The notes under the pieces are model-generated. The model made no database searches. It had not been told where the DNA came from and was given only the letters and a program-made list of their open reading frames with translations. Positions 1-7,769 of a stretch of DNA of 7,769 nucleotides are shown here, in pieces. How positions within the stretch are numbered: the stretch's first letter is position 1; each line of letters begins with the position of its first letter. The position numbers and the translations under genes were made by a program. Origin of the DNA: Sulfurimonas sp. (GTDB lineage Bacteria; Campylobacterota; Campylobacteria; Campylobacterales; Sulfurimonadaceae); contig JALUZQ010000168.1 of assembly GCA_027011725.1 (NCBI GenBank), positions 1 to 7,769 on the forward strand, written 5' to 3'.

Positions 1-338
1 AAAAAGTAGTTAAGAAATCAAAATCTGCTGCTTTAAATGCTTGTCCACAGCGTCGTGGTGTTTGTACTCGTGTTTACACAACTACACCTAAAAAACCAAA
101 CTCGGCTTTAAGAAAAGTTGCAAAAGTAAGATTAACTTCTGGTTTTGAAGTTATTTCATATATCGGTGGTGAGGGTCATAACCTTCAAGAACACTCAATC
201 GTACTTGTACGTGGTGGTAGGGTAAAAGATTTACCTGGTGTGAAGTATCACATTATCCGTGGTGCACTTGATACTGCTGGTGTTGCTAACCGTATGGTTG
301 CTCGTTCTAAATACGGAACTAAGAAGCCTAAAAAATAG
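1..338 (+). CDS. rpsL: 30S ribosomal protein S12 (5' truncated by window edge)
   Basis: This is ribosomal protein S12, which sits at the decoding centre of the small subunit and helps check codon-anticodon pairing. The reading frame opens at base 3 and gives 111 residues up to a TAG stop. The family is about 124-128 residues long, so roughly the first 13 residues lie outside the window. The conserved block [13 protein letters not shown] is present, as are [17 protein letters not shown] and [10 protein letters not shown]. The lysine matching E. coli Lys43 is codon 90-92 and that matching Lys88 is codon 225-227; both are the streptomycin-sensitive form. The aspartate that is methylthiolated in many bacteria follows at 228-230. 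It is the first visible gene of an rpsL-rpsG-fusA operon; rpoB/rpoC often lie upstream in related organisms, but that is not visible here. Confidence 0.97.
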   Translation, partial: KVVKKSKSAALNACPQRRGVCTRVYTTTPKKPNSALRKVAKVRLTSGFEVISYIGGEGHNLQEHSIVLVRGGRVKDLPGVKYHIIRGALDTAGVANRMVARSKYGTKKPKK

Positions 339-370
339 TTTTAGTCTTTAAAAAAGATTTATAGGCTTAA

Positions 371-434
371 GCTATTACAAATATGTTCAAAATAGCACAG
401 GGTTGATGGTTTTTATAAAACCTCAAACTTTGAG
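371..434 (+). promoter_or_regulatory. rpsL-rpsG intercistronic region with small inverted repeats
   Basis: The 136-base spacer (339-474) between rpsL and rpsG contains three short self-complementary elements. They are GCTATT/AATAGC (371-376 with 391-396), GGTTTT/AAAACC (408-413 with 417-422, 3-base loop) and CTCA/TGAG within a 13-base near-palindrome (422-434). A weaker A/T-rich stem lies at 343-359. No U-tract follows any of them, so they are not clear terminators. In E. coli the matching spacer is where S7 binds its own mRNA to repress translation. A similar role here is inference from position only; no S7-binding consensus was recognised. A good Shine-Dalgarno (AAGGA, 462-466) lies 8 bases before the rpsG start. 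Confidence 0.3.
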
Positions 435-474
435 TAAATTTGAAGAATACAAATTGAAGAGAAGGAAATTCTAA

Positions 475-942
<468 letters not shown>

Positions 943-960
943 TCATAAAGTAATACACTT

Positions 961-991
961 GAGTTACACTAGCCTTTTTTGGCTGGTACTC
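961..991 (+). other. First RNA hairpin between rpsG and fusA
   Basis: The arms ACTAGCC (968-974) and GGCTGGT (981-987) pair over seven positions, including one G-U, around a loop of six T. The outer GAGT/ACTC (961-964 with 988-991) extends the stem after a 3-base bulge. The bases after the hairpin are A-rich with no U-run, so it does not look like an intrinsic terminator. It lies 19 bases after the rpsG stop. A processing or mRNA-stabilising role is possible but is inference. Confidence 0.45.
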
Positions 992-1003
992 AAAACAAGA
1001 AAG

Positions 1004-1044
1004 ACCTCTTTTTTAAGAATATTTAATTTTTTTAAAAAAGAGGT
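1004..1044 (+). other. Second, longer hairpin between rpsG and fusA
   Basis: A perfect 13-base inverted repeat pairs ACCTCTTTTTTAA (1004-1016) with TTAAAAAAGAGGT (1032-1044) around a 15-base A/T-rich loop; G1003 and T1045 could add a wobble pair. No U-tract follows on the + strand, which argues against a terminator. It ends 35 bases before the fusA start codon. It could protect or delimit a processed fusA mRNA, or modulate transcription into fusA. The chance of such a repeat is raised by the A/T-rich composition, but the GAGG/CCTC ends are specific. Confidence 0.5.
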
Positions 1045-1079
1045 TCAACTCTATAACTACATAAAAGGGCATTGAAAAG

Positions 1080-3170
1080 ATGGCTAGATCACATAAATTA
1101 GAAGACGTTAGAAATATCGGTATTGCTGCACACATTGATGCGGGAAAAACTACAACAACAGAGAGAATTTTATTCTACACTGGTGTTGAACACAAAATTG
1201 GTGAGGTTCATGATGGTGCTGCTACTATGGACTGGATGGAGCAAGAACAAGAGCGTGGTATTACAATTACTTCTGCTGCAACAACTTGTGAATGGCAAGG
1301 GAAACAAATCAATATTATTGACACTCCGGGCCACGTTGACTTTACTATTGAAGTTGAACGTTCTATGCGTGTACTTGATGGTGCTGTTTCAGTATTCTGT
1401 GCTGTTGGTGGGGTTCAACCACAATCAGAAACAGTTTGGAGACAAAGAAACCGTTACAAAGTTCCATCAATTGTTTTTGTAAACAAAATGGACAGAACTG
1501 GTGCTGATTTCTACGAAGTTGAGCGTCAAATTCGTGAAAGACTTAAAGGTAACCCAATGCCTTTTCAGCTTCCTATCGGTGCTGAGGACAAGTTCGAGGG
1601 TGTAATTGATCTTGTTAAAATGAAAGAGATTGTTTGGGATGAAGATGCAGCAATGGGTTCTGCATACCACGAACAAGAGATTCGTCCAGAGCTTTTAGAA
1701 CAAGCAGAAGAGTATAGAGAAAAAATGCTTGAAACTTTAGCTGAAGTTGAAGGAAATGATGACTTCGCTGAAAAATTCTTAGAAGGTGAAGAAATTTCAC
1801 AAGAAGAGATCAAAGCAGCAATCAAATCTGCAACTATCGGCATGGCAATTGTTCCAATGACTCCGGGTACTGCGTTTAAAAATAAAGGTGTACAAACACT
1901 TCTTGATGCAGTTGTTGATTACCTTCCTTCACCAGTTGAAGCACCACCAATTATGGGTACTTTAATGGATGATGAAGAGGTAGAAGTTGAAGTTGAGTCA
2001 AGTGATGAAGGTAACTTCGCAGCACTTGCGTTTAAAATTATGACTGACCCGTTTGTTGGTGTTTTAACTTTTATCCGTGTATACCGTGGTTCACTCGAAG
2101 CTGGTTCATTTGTTCACAACTCTACAAAAGACAAAAGAGAAAGAGTTGGTCGTATTGTAAAAATGCATGCTATCAAACGTGAAGAAATCAAAGAGATCTA
2201 TGCTGGTGAGATCGGTGCTGTTGTTGGTCTTAAATCAACTACTACTGGTGACACGCTATGTAATGGTGAGCCTAAAGTTGTACTTGAGAGAATGGATTTC
2301 CCAGAGCCGGTTATCTCTGTTGCAGTTGAGCCTAAGACAAAAGCTGACCAAGAAAAAATGGGTATCGCTCTTAGTAAGTTAGCAGCTGAAGATCCATCAT
2401 TTAGAGTTCATACTGATGAAGAGACTGGTCAAACTATTATTTCTGGTATGGGTGAGTTACACCTTGAAATTCTTGTTGACCGTATGAAACGTGAGTTCAA
2501 AGTGGAAGCTGAAGTTGGTGCACCACAAGTTTCTTACCGTGAGTCAATTAAAAAAGATGTTGATCAAGAGTATAAATATGCAAAACAATCTGGTGGTCGT
2601 GGTCAATATGGTCATGTATTCTTAAAAGTGAAGCCAGGTGAGCCTGATACTGGATTTGTATTCCACAATGAAATCAAAGGTGGTTCTGTTCCAAGAGAAT
2701 ATATTCCTGCAGTTGAGAAAGGTTGTGAAGAAGCTATGCAAACTGGTGTTCTTGCTGGATATCCAATAGAAGATGTTGACGTAACACTTTATGATGGTTC
2801 TTACCATGATGTGGATTCAAATGAGATGGCATTTAAACTTGCTGCTTCAATGGGTTTCAAAGAAGCTTGTAGAAAAGCAAATCCAGCGATCCTTGAACCA
2901 ATGATGAAAGTTGAAGTTGAAGTTCCTGAAGAGTTTATGGGTGATGTTATCGGTGACCTTAACCGTCGTCGTGGTCAAGTAAACAACATGGGTGACAGAG
3001 CTGGAAACAAAATTGTTGATGCATTTGTTCCACTTGCTGAGATGTTCGGTTACTCTACTGACCTTCGTTCTGCAACTCAAGGACGTGCTACATATGCTAT
3101 GGAATTTGATCACTACGAAGAAGTTCCTAAAAACGTTGCTGAAGAGATTATCAAAAAACGTAACGGTTAA
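1080..3170 (+). CDS. fusA: Translation elongation factor G
   Basis: EF-G is the cytosolic GTPase that drives translocation of tRNA and mRNA after peptide bond formation and, with RRF, splits ribosomes. The 696-residue length is standard. The G-domain motifs are the P-loop AHIDAGKT (17-24), the switch I segment [10 protein letters not shown] (59-68), DTPGH (81-85, with the activating histidine at 85) and NKMD (135-138). Domain IV carries GGRGQYGHV (505-513) and the tip loop [12 protein letters not shown] starting at 575, with the histidine that enters the decoding site. Domain V ends the protein at [16 protein letters not shown] and a lysine-rich tail. The ATG at 1080 is fixed by the family N-terminus; AAAAGGG (1063-1069) is the likely Shine-Dalgarno, 10 bases upstream. 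It is the last translation gene of the operon; no tuf follows, as is usual in Campylobacterota, and a terminator lies just downstream. All catalytic residues are present. Confidence 0.98.
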   Translation: MARSHKLEDVRNIGIAAHIDAGKTTTTERILFYTGVEHKIGEVHDGAATMDWMEQEQERGITITSAATTCEWQGKQINIIDTPGHVDFTIEVERSMRVLDGAVSVFCAVGGVQPQSETVWRQRNRYKVPSIVFVNKMDRTGADFYEVERQIRERLKGNPMPFQLPIGAEDKFEGVIDLVKMKEIVWDEDAAMGSAYHEQEIRPELLEQAEEYREKMLETLAEVEGNDDFAEKFLEGEEISQEEIKAAIKSATIGMAIVPMTPGTAFKNKGVQTLLDAVVDYLPSPVEAPPIMGTLMDDEEVEVEVESSDEGNFAALAFKIMTDPFVGVLTFIRVYRGSLEAGSFVHNSTKDKRERVGRIVKMHAIKREEIKEIYAGEIGAVVGLKSTTTGDTLCNGEPKVVLERMDFPEPVISVAVEPKTKADQEKMGIALSKLAAEDPSFRVHTDEETGQTIISGMGELHLEILVDRMKREFKVEAEVGAPQVSYRESIKKDVDQEYKYAKQSGGRGQYGHVFLKVKPGEPDTGFVFHNEIKGGSVPREYIPAVEKGCEEAMQTGVLAGYPIEDVDVTLYDGSYHDVDSNEMAFKLAASMGFKEACRKANPAILEPMMKVEVEVPEEFMGDVIGDLNRRRGQVNNMGDRAGNKIVDAFVPLAEMFGYSTDLRSATQGRATYAMEFDHYEEVPKNVAEEIIKKRNG

Positions 3171-3182
3171 TTTTAACCTTTT

Positions 3183-3218
3183 TCAAGCACTCCTCGGAGT
3201 GCTTGACTTCCCCTTTTT
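3183..3218 (+). terminator. Intrinsic terminator after fusA
   Basis: TCAAGCACTCC (3183-3193) pairs with GGAGTGCTTGA (3196-3206), a G+C-containing stem of 10-11 base pairs with a very short loop (effectively the tetraloop CTCG). A run of five T (3214-3218) follows after a 7-base gap. The gap weakens it as a Rho-independent terminator, so partial read-through into the next gene is plausible. It starts 13 bases after the fusA stop and most likely ends the rpsL-rpsG-fusA transcript. Confidence 0.7.
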
Positions 3219-3229
3219 AAAGGCTTATA

Positions 3230-3904
3230 ATGTATAAATTCTTTATTCTTTTCTCTCTCCTGTTTACTTCTCTTTACGCTGTTAATCCAAAAGCTTATGA
3301 AAGCCTAGGCAATAAAATTTACGATAATGTTGAAAATGTAAAAAAGTTAACTTCTATAGGGGATTATTACCTCTATGTCGATGATATAAACAAGTATGTT
3401 TTAGCTGTAAATAGTGCAAAACAAGAAGGTTTTTCACTTGATGCAAACAGTTCCTCTCAGCAAAGAAAAAACTACTTAAAAAAACTTCGTGAACTTGCAT
3501 CGGAGAATGACTATTATGTCAGAATGGCTGAAACGTCATTAAGCAATGCTATTGCAAATGGCGATTCACTCCTCTTCTCAAAGATCTTAAATACAGGTCT
3601 TATCGATTTAAAAGCACATAAAAAAGAGATACTTAACTACTATTTTGCACATAAAGACGATATAAATGCTACTGGTTCATTAAAAGAATTTTTAGATAAA
3701 AGTACGGTGTTAAGAAGTAAGGCTGAAGCAGAAGCAAGACGTAACAGATCTAAAAAACTTCGAGAAGAGGCAAAGATTAAGCGTCTACGTGAACGTGATA
3801 AAAAGCGTCAATTAGAGTTGGAAAAAAGACTTGATCAGGCTGTTGAAAAGAAAAAGATGGAGATACGAAAAGAACAAAGAGAAGAGCTTATTAAGTCCAT
3901 ATAA
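3230..3904 (+). CDS. Exported helical protein of unknown function
   Basis: I do not recognise this 224-residue protein. It begins with a short signal peptide: MYKFF, a hydrophobic core to about residue 13, and a probable cleavage after SLYA (residue 17), which would place it in the periplasm. No lipobox cysteine and no other membrane segment is seen. The middle (about 25-155) is mixed, mostly helical, with tyrosine-rich stretches such as GDYYLYVDD (44-52). From about 160 to 222 it is almost entirely Lys, Arg, Glu, Ala and Leu, as in a long charged helix or coiled coil. The ATG at 3230 has AAAGG at 3219-3223, 6 bases upstream, overlapping the end of the fusA terminator region. No clear promoter was found in the 59-base gap, so it may depend on read-through. 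Its last 14 bases overlap the convergent bpt gene. The start, signal peptide and codon pattern support a real gene; the function is open. Confidence 0.8.
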   Translation: MYKFFILFSLLFTSLYAVNPKAYESLGNKIYDNVENVKKLTSIGDYYLYVDDINKYVLAVNSAKQEGFSLDANSSSQQRKNYLKKLRELASENDYYVRMAETSLSNAIANGDSLLFSKILNTGLIDLKAHKKEILNYYFAHKDDINATGSLKEFLDKSTVLRSKAEAEARRNRSKKLREEAKIKRLRERDKKRQLELEKRLDQAVEKKKMEIRKEQREELIKSI

Positions 3905-4604
3905 ACTCTTCATACTCACTTGGTCTTCCTTGTAGTGTCAAGTAGGGTTTGTACTGGGCTTTGTAAGAGAGAGAGTCACAATCTTTGACATAGTATCCTA
4001 AATAGATCCATTTTTTCCCTGCGTTTTGTGTATATTGTATTTGTTTATACAAAGAGAGCTTTCCTAATGAGTAGTGTGCAAAATCTGGATCATAATAAAA
4101 ATATATAGATGAAATTCCATCAGGAAGTATATCTATTAAATCTACACCAATGAGTTTTTCTTCATAAAAATAGAGGACTTCATATCCAAAATCATTATGT
4201 CCATTTACAAATGAATTGTGATAATTCTCAGCCGATGTAGTTGAGTACTCCCAGCCTTTTTTATAATGCATGTATCTATGATATTTCTCAAAAAGTTCCA
4301 GATGTTGATGTGTTAACGTGGGTCTTTGAATATAGGTTTTTACATCTTGTGCTTTTTTTAAGACGCGTCTTGCTGATTTTGAAAAGTGAAAGTTCTGCGC
4401 ATCTATTTTAATGCTCTTACACTCATCACAACCAGTACAAATAGGCCGGAAGTACATTTTGCCAAATCTTCTGTATCCTCGTTCTATGAGTGCCTCGCAA
4501 GACTCTTTAGAACAGTTCTCTATGAGTTTGTAGTGTGTGGTCTGCGTTTTATCTTTAAGGTAAGAGCATTTGTCCTCAAGGGAGAACTCTTTTAAGAGGT
4601 TCAT
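3891..4604 (-). CDS. bpt: Aminoacyl-tRNA-protein transferase (aspartate/glutamate leucyltransferase, Bpt/Ate family)
   Basis: Members of this cytosolic family move an amino acid from a charged tRNA to the N-terminus of a protein. The bacterial Bpt type adds leucine to N-terminal Asp or Glu, making a primary N-degron read by ClpS-ClpAP. The 237-residue protein has the N-terminal ATE pattern CSYL (13-16), [12 protein letters not shown] (43-54) and the cysteine cluster CTGCDEC (56-62). The C-terminal GNAT-like half has [10 protein letters not shown] (166-175), SLGKLSLY (179-186), YLGYY (201-205) and YKAQYKP (214-220). Its ATG overlaps the prfB stop by four bases (ATGA), and no good Shine-Dalgarno is seen upstream, so translation probably depends on re-initiation after prfB. 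The 3' end overlaps the convergent unknown gene by 14 bases. Leucine versus arginine as donor cannot be decided from the sequence alone. Confidence 0.92.
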   Translation of the reverse strand: MNLLKEFSLEDKCSYLKDKTQTTHYKLIENCSKESCEALIERGYRRFGKMYFRPICTGCDECKSIKIDAQNFHFSKSARRVLKKAQDVKTYIQRPTLTHQHLELFEKYHRYMHYKKGWEYSTTSAENYHNSFVNGHNDFGYEVLYFYEEKLIGVDLIDILPDGISSIYFYYDPDFAHYSLGKLSLYKQIQYTQNAGKKWIYLGYYVKDCDSLSYKAQYKPYLTLQGRPSEYEEFIWT

Positions 4605-5698
4605 TGTCTATTTTGAGCGATTAAAACGCCCTCTATCATTTTGTCTATATCACCATCGAGTATAGCAGAGACGTTCGAGTAGGCTTCATTGGAACGAGTA
4701 TCTTTTACCTGCTGATATGGTTGCATAACATACGAACGTATTTGATGTCCCCAGCCTATTTCACTTTTTGCAATACCGCTCTCTTTTGCTTTTTGCTCTT
4801 CAAGCTCAAGTTCATAGAGACGTGATTTAAGCATCTTCAGTGCAGTTGCTTTGTTTTTGTGCTGGCTTCGGTCATTTTGACACTGTACTACAACGCCGGT
4901 TGGGATATGTGTAATGCGGATGGCAGATTCAGTCTTATTGACATGTTGTCCACCTGCACCACTTGAGCGGTAGGTATCTATGCGAATATCTTTATCATCT
5001 ATCTCTATGTTGATGTCATCATCAATCTCCGGAGAGACCATAACAGAAGCAAAAGAAGTGTGTCTTTTTGCGTTAGAATCAAAAGGACTGATACGAACCA
5101 GACGATGGATGCCATTTTCTACTTTTAAGTAGCCATAGGCATTCTCACCTTTTATGAGTATAGAGACATCTTTGATGCCTGCCTCATCACCGGCTTGATA
5201 ATCAAGTACTTCAACTTTGTAGCCACGGCGCTCTGCCCAACGCTTATACATACGTAAAAGCATTTGCGCCCAGTCTTGACTCTCTGTACCACCAGCACCG
5301 GGATGGATGGAAAGTATAGCATTGTTTGCATCACTCTCCCCGCTTAAGAGCACTTCTATCTCCATAGCGCGTATTTGTGCTTGTAGTTCGGGTGCATCTG
5401 CGTAGAGTGCTTCAAGAGATTCTGTATCATCTTCTTCTTTTGCCATTTCGTAGAGTTCTGTGGCATCTTCTACCGCTGCGTTTGCAATGTTATATTTCTC
5501 TAGTTTTCTTTGGAGTTGTGTCTTCTCTTTTTGGATTTTTGCTGCGTTTGCAGCATCATTCCAAAAATCTTGAGAGTTCTCCATTGCTTCTATTTCCTCA
5601 AGACGTGCTTTTATCTTTTGAGGTTCGACAACATCAGTGATGTTACTCATTTTGAGCCTAATATCTTTTAAAAGTTCTGTATATTCGTAATTATCCAT
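4601..5698 (-). CDS. prfB: Peptide chain release factor 2, single-frame
   Basis: RF2 reads UGA and UAA in the ribosomal A site and triggers peptide release. The 365-residue product shows the stop-codon-reading tripeptide SPF (204-206), which marks RF2 rather than RF1, and the catalytic GGQ (249-251) inside [15 protein letters not shown]. The domain 1 coiled coil covers roughly residues 1-110, followed by [17 protein letters not shown] (131-147). The residue matching E. coli position 246 is serine. The gene is one open frame: the programmed +1 frameshift (CUU UGA C) found in E. coli and many other bacteria is absent, as in some lineages, so its UGA-level feedback is missing. The ATG at 5696-5698 gives the expected N-terminus, though the upstream Shine-Dalgarno is weak. 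It diverges from panC and is coupled to bpt downstream by a 4-base overlap; its stop codon is UGA, its own substrate. Confidence 0.97.
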   Translation of the reverse strand: MDNYEYTELLKDIRLKMSNITDVVEPQKIKARLEEIEAMENSQDFWNDAANAAKIQKEKTQLQRKLEKYNIANAAVEDATELYEMAKEEDDTESLEALYADAPELQAQIRAMEIEVLLSGESDANNAILSIHPGAGGTESQDWAQMLLRMYKRWAERRGYKVEVLDYQAGDEAGIKDVSILIKGENAYGYLKVENGIHRLVRISPFDSNAKRHTSFASVMVSPEIDDDINIEIDDKDIRIDTYRSSGAGGQHVNKTESAIRITHIPTGVVVQCQNDRSQHKNKATALKMLKSRLYELELEEQKAKESGIAKSEIGWGHQIRSYVMQPYQQVKDTRSNEAYSNVSAILDGDIDKMIEGVLIAQNRQ

Positions 5699-5717
5699 AA
5701 AAGCAATCCATATATTG

Positions 5718-5723
5718 TATAAT
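5718..5723 (+). promoter_or_regulatory. Predicted -10 element of the panC promoter
   Basis: A perfect TATAAT stands 27 bases before the panC start codon, predicting a transcript start near 5730 and a leader of about 20 bases that includes the Shine-Dalgarno AGAGG (5740-5744). No TTGACA-like -35 is visible, which is usual for sigma-70 promoters of Campylobacterota. The hexamer is mirrored by the - strand hexamer at 5728-5733. Confidence 0.5.
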
Positions 5724-5727
5724 TGCG

Positions 5728-5733
5728 ATTATA
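5728..5733 (-). promoter_or_regulatory. Predicted -10 element of the prfB promoter
   Basis: The + strand reads ATTATA here, so the - strand has a perfect TATAAT 29 bases before the prfB start codon, predicting a transcript start near 5721 and a leader of about 22 bases. A second, weaker option on the - strand is TACAAT at 5714-5719, which would leave a very short leader. No -35 match is seen. It probably also drives bpt, since bpt has no promoter of its own. Confidence 0.45.
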
Positions 5734-5750
5734 TTCTATAGAGGCTTAAA

Positions 5751-6572
5751 ATGAAGATTATTTCTCATCCACTTAGGTTAAAAGAGACCTTACGAGACGC
5801 TCAAGGCAGTGTTGGTTTTGTTCCAACTATGGGCGCTTTACATGAAGGACACCTTGAACTTATAAAAAATGCGCGAAAAGAGAATGATATTGTCGTGGTT
5901 TCTATTTTTGTCAATCCGACACAGTTTTTGGAGGGAGAAGATCTCGATAAGTATCCACGAAGGGATGAAGCAGATAAAAAGATATGTGAACTTGCAGGAG
6001 TAGATATACTCTTTTTCCCAACGGCACAAGATATCTACAGCGAAGATGAAGTGAAACTCCAGGCGCCAAATGTACGCGGTTATATTCTTGAAGGCTTTAC
6101 CCGTCCCGGACACTTTAGCGGTGTGCTTACAGTGGTTATGAAACTGCTTAATATTGTCTCCCCAACACGTGCCTATTTTGGTAAAAAAGATGCACAGCAG
6201 CTTCATCTCATTATGCTTATGGTAAAACAGTATTTTATGAGTGTAGAGATTGTTCCCATTGACACTGTTCGCGATAGTGACGGTTTGGCGCAGAGCAGCC
6301 GTAATGTTTACCTCTCAGCAGAGCAAAGAGCTGAAGCTCTCAAGATTCCTACATCACTTTATCATGGAGCAAAGCTGATATCTCAAGGTGTAACGGATGT
6401 AGAGAGAATTAGAAAAGAAATTCTGGAAATTTTAAGCGGCTTGGAAGTTGGCTATGTTGCAATATTAAGTCGTGAATTTGAGCCTATTGATACAGTACAA
6501 ATCGGCAATAGTATCATCTTGGTCGAGGCAATCGTAGGGGAGACGCGACTACTTGACAACATCTGGCTCTAA
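5751..6572 (+). CDS. panC: Pantothenate synthetase (pantoate-beta-alanine ligase)
   Basis: PanC joins pantoate and beta-alanine with ATP, through a pantoyl-adenylate intermediate, to make pantothenate, the precursor of coenzyme A and acyl carrier protein. The protein of 273 residues is close to the family norm of about 280. Motifs in order: [14 protein letters not shown] (25-38, the HIGH-type ATP site), FVNPTQF (53-59), RPGHFSGV (118-125), YFGKKDAQQ (142-150, KMSKS-region equivalent) and [13 protein letters not shown] (173-185). The start at 5751 is supported by AGAGG at 5740-5744, 6 bases upstream, and by the family N-terminus. It is transcribed away from prfB from a shared 52-base gap, and its last 24 bases overlap the convergent ftsI-like gene. 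No panB or panD is visible next to it, so the pathway genes are scattered or lie outside the window. Confidence 0.97.
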   Translation: MKIISHPLRLKETLRDAQGSVGFVPTMGALHEGHLELIKNARKENDIVVVSIFVNPTQFLEGEDLDKYPRRDEADKKICELAGVDILFFPTAQDIYSEDEVKLQAPNVRGYILEGFTRPGHFSGVLTVVMKLLNIVSPTRAYFGKKDAQQLHLIMLMVKQYFMSVEIVPIDTVRDSDGLAQSSRNVYLSAEQRAEALKIPTSLYHGAKLISQGVTDVERIRKEILEILSGLEVGYVAILSREFEPIDTVQIGNSIILVEAIVGETRLLDNIWL

Positions 6573-7769
6573 GTAGCCGTCTTCTATCATTATTTCAACT
6601 GAGCGTTTGAAAACAGGCACAGAAGTTTGTGCAGCAAACTGGCTCTTTTTGGGTTGGATGACTACTACACCAATGGTATATCGGTGTTTTTTGTCATTGG
6701 CAAAGCCCATAAACGCAGTGTTGTATTTGCGTACATATTTCCCTTTTTCTACAATATGTGCTGTTCCTGTTTTCCCGCCTATTTGTAGTCCCGGTGTTAT
6801 AGCCTTTTTTCCTGTTCCTTTGTTGACGGTTTTTATAAGAATTTTTTTAACTCTCTGTGCTGTAGCACTTGATATGACCTGTTTAACTTCAAGTGGTGCT
6901 AGTTTTTTTGTCTCCCCACGCTCATCAATAAAAGCATCAACTATTCGAGGATAGACCATCTTCCCATTGTTATTAAAGACATCATATGCACGCATCAACT
7001 GCATAAGGTTTGCCCGAATACCATAACCATAAGCACAGGTAGCTTTATAGATCTCATTATCAAGACGTTTTTGAGTTGGAATGTATCCGGTGCGCTCATA
7101 GATAAGATCAGGTGTTGATTTTTGTCCAAATTCAAATTTCTTGAGTCCCATATTAAACTGGTATCCGGAGAGCTTTTGAGCAAGCTGTGCTATACCGATG
7201 TTAGAAGAGTATACAATGACATTCTCGGCAGAGAGCCAGTCAAATCTATGCTCATCAGTGATGACTTTTCGACCCATTCTAAATCTTCCGTTATGTCCAT
7301 TGACCAAGTCGTACGGGTTTACGAGTTTATGCTCTAAAAGAAGTGAAAAAGTGATGGGTTTTAAAACACTTCCCGGTTCAAAACTATACTCTATCATATT
7401 ACTGTTGAGTGAAGGATAGTCACTGCGTTTAATGGCCTTTGGGAGGTATCTGTTGGAACTTGCCATTGCGAGTATTCGCCCTGTACGTGAATCCATAATG
7501 GCTATCATCACCTCTTTTGCACGCAGTTCTTTTTTCATTTTATCAAGCATCTTCTCTATTTTTATCTGAAATGCTACGGGAATAGTGAGTTTAATGCTTA
7601 GTCCATTTATTTTTGGCTTGGTAAAGCTCTCTTTGTTTAAGATGATGTAGCTGTTGACATCTCTTTTTCCGCGTGAGTAACCGTCTTGACGTGGAGAGAG
7701 TTCATCATCCCAACGCTTTTCAAGTCCTTTTACTCCTTTTACAAAAGTAAAGCCATCTTTTTCAAGTTT
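6549..7769 (-). CDS. ftsI: Class B penicillin-binding protein, FtsI/PBP3 type (5' truncated by window edge)
   Basis: This is a peptidoglycan DD-transpeptidase that crosslinks stem peptides, most likely at the division septum. The frame is open through the right edge, giving 406 residues; an internal Met at 7548-7550 is not the start, because family sequence continues upstream of it. The visible part begins in the N-terminal pedestal/dimerisation domain ([10 protein letters not shown], with YSRG further on) and leads into the transpeptidase domain. The catalytic SVLK (visible residues 134-137, serine codon 7368-7370) lies in the context [11 protein letters not shown] (188-190) and KTGTA (333-337) complete the active site. 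The membrane anchor and about 150-200 residues are expected beyond the edge. FtsI rather than PBP2 is favoured by the SSNIG and YGYGI contexts; some related genomes call this gene pbpB. Its TAG stop overlaps the convergent panC by 24 bases with no terminator seen. Confidence 0.9.
   Translation of the reverse strand, partial: KLEKDGFTFVKGVKGLEKRWDDELSPRQDGYSRGKRDVNSYIILNKESFTKPKINGLSIKLTIPVAFQIKIEKMLDKMKKELRAKEVMIAIMDSRTGRILAMASSNRYLPKAIKRSDYPSLNSNMIEYSFEPGSVLKPITFSLLLEHKLVNPYDLVNGHNGRFRMGRKVITDEHRFDWLSAENVIVYSSNIGIAQLAQKLSGYQFNMGLKKFEFGQKSTPDLIYERTGYIPTQKRLDNEIYKATCAYGYGIRANLMQLMRAYDVFNNNGKMVYPRIVDAFIDERGETKKLAPLEVKQVISSATAQRVKKILIKTVNKGTGKKAITPGLQIGGKTGTAHIVEKGKYVRKYNTAFMGFANDKKHRYTIGVVVIQPKKSQFAAQTSVPVFKRSVEIMIEDGYLEPDVVK

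Noticed and set aside
1004..1044. Intrinsic terminator between rpsG and fusA
   Set aside because: The stem is strong enough, but no U-tract follows it on the + strand, and full termination would cut off fusA, which has no clear promoter of its own.
1052..1057. TATAAC as a fusA-specific promoter
   Set aside because: It would put the transcript start at the Shine-Dalgarno itself, and no supporting -35 or extended -10 bases are present.
3226..3231. TATAAT overlapping the start codon of the unknown gene
   Set aside because: A promoter here would start transcription inside the coding region, downstream of the ATG, and would lose the good ribosome binding site. It is best read as chance in A/T-rich DNA.
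3881..3911. GAAGAG/CTCTTC inverted repeat at the junction of the unknown gene and bpt
   Set aside because: Only six base pairs around a 19-base loop with no T-run on either strand; not enough to call a bidirectional terminator.
5838..6206. A 122-residue - strand open frame inside panC
   Set aside because: It is antisense to the conserved panC coding sequence, has no family features and is rich in residues expected from reverse-reading; panC is unambiguous.
7548..7550. ATG as the start of a 333-residue penicillin-binding protein
   Set aside because: The frame stays open upstream to the window edge and encodes recognisable penicillin-binding protein sequence ([10 protein letters not shown] and beyond), so this Met is internal.

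Overview
The window looks like chromosomal housekeeping DNA from a Campylobacterota (epsilonproteobacterial) organism, probably of the Sulfurimonas/Sulfurovum kind. The grounds are the low G+C content, ribosomal protein sequences of Campylobacter-like type, an rpsL-rpsG-fusA cluster with no tuf gene after fusA, and short tightly packed genes that overlap at their ends. The genus is inferred from recalled family sequences, not from a search.

Layout. Positions 1-3170 hold the 3' part of the str-type translation operon on the + strand: rpsL (5' end outside the window), rpsG and fusA. Spacers of 136 and 137 bases separate them, and both contain inverted repeats. A hairpin terminator follows fusA (about 3183-3218), then a small gene for an exported, highly charged helical protein of unknown function (3230-3904). 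Next comes a - strand pair, prfB (release factor 2) and bpt (aminoacyl-tRNA-protein transferase), joined by a 4-base stop/start overlap. bpt converges on the unknown gene with a 14-base overlap. prfB diverges from panC (+ strand, pantothenate synthesis) across a 52-base gap that carries two perfect -10 hexamers in mirror arrangement. panC converges, with a 24-base overlap, on a 5'-truncated class B penicillin-binding protein gene (FtsI type) that runs off the right edge.

How the genes relate. rpsL, rpsG and fusA serve the small ribosomal subunit and translocation. prfB serves termination, and bpt links tRNA charging to protein turnover through the N-degron pathway. panC feeds coenzyme A synthesis and the ftsI-like gene builds septal peptidoglycan. 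Every recognised gene looks intact where visible, with its catalytic motifs present.

No mobile element, CRISPR array, tRNA, rRNA or defence system was seen. The points most worth a second look are the mirror-image -10 pair between prfB and panC, the hairpins between rpsG and fusA, the prfB-bpt coupling, and the unknown exported protein. None of these amounts to a clear new system.
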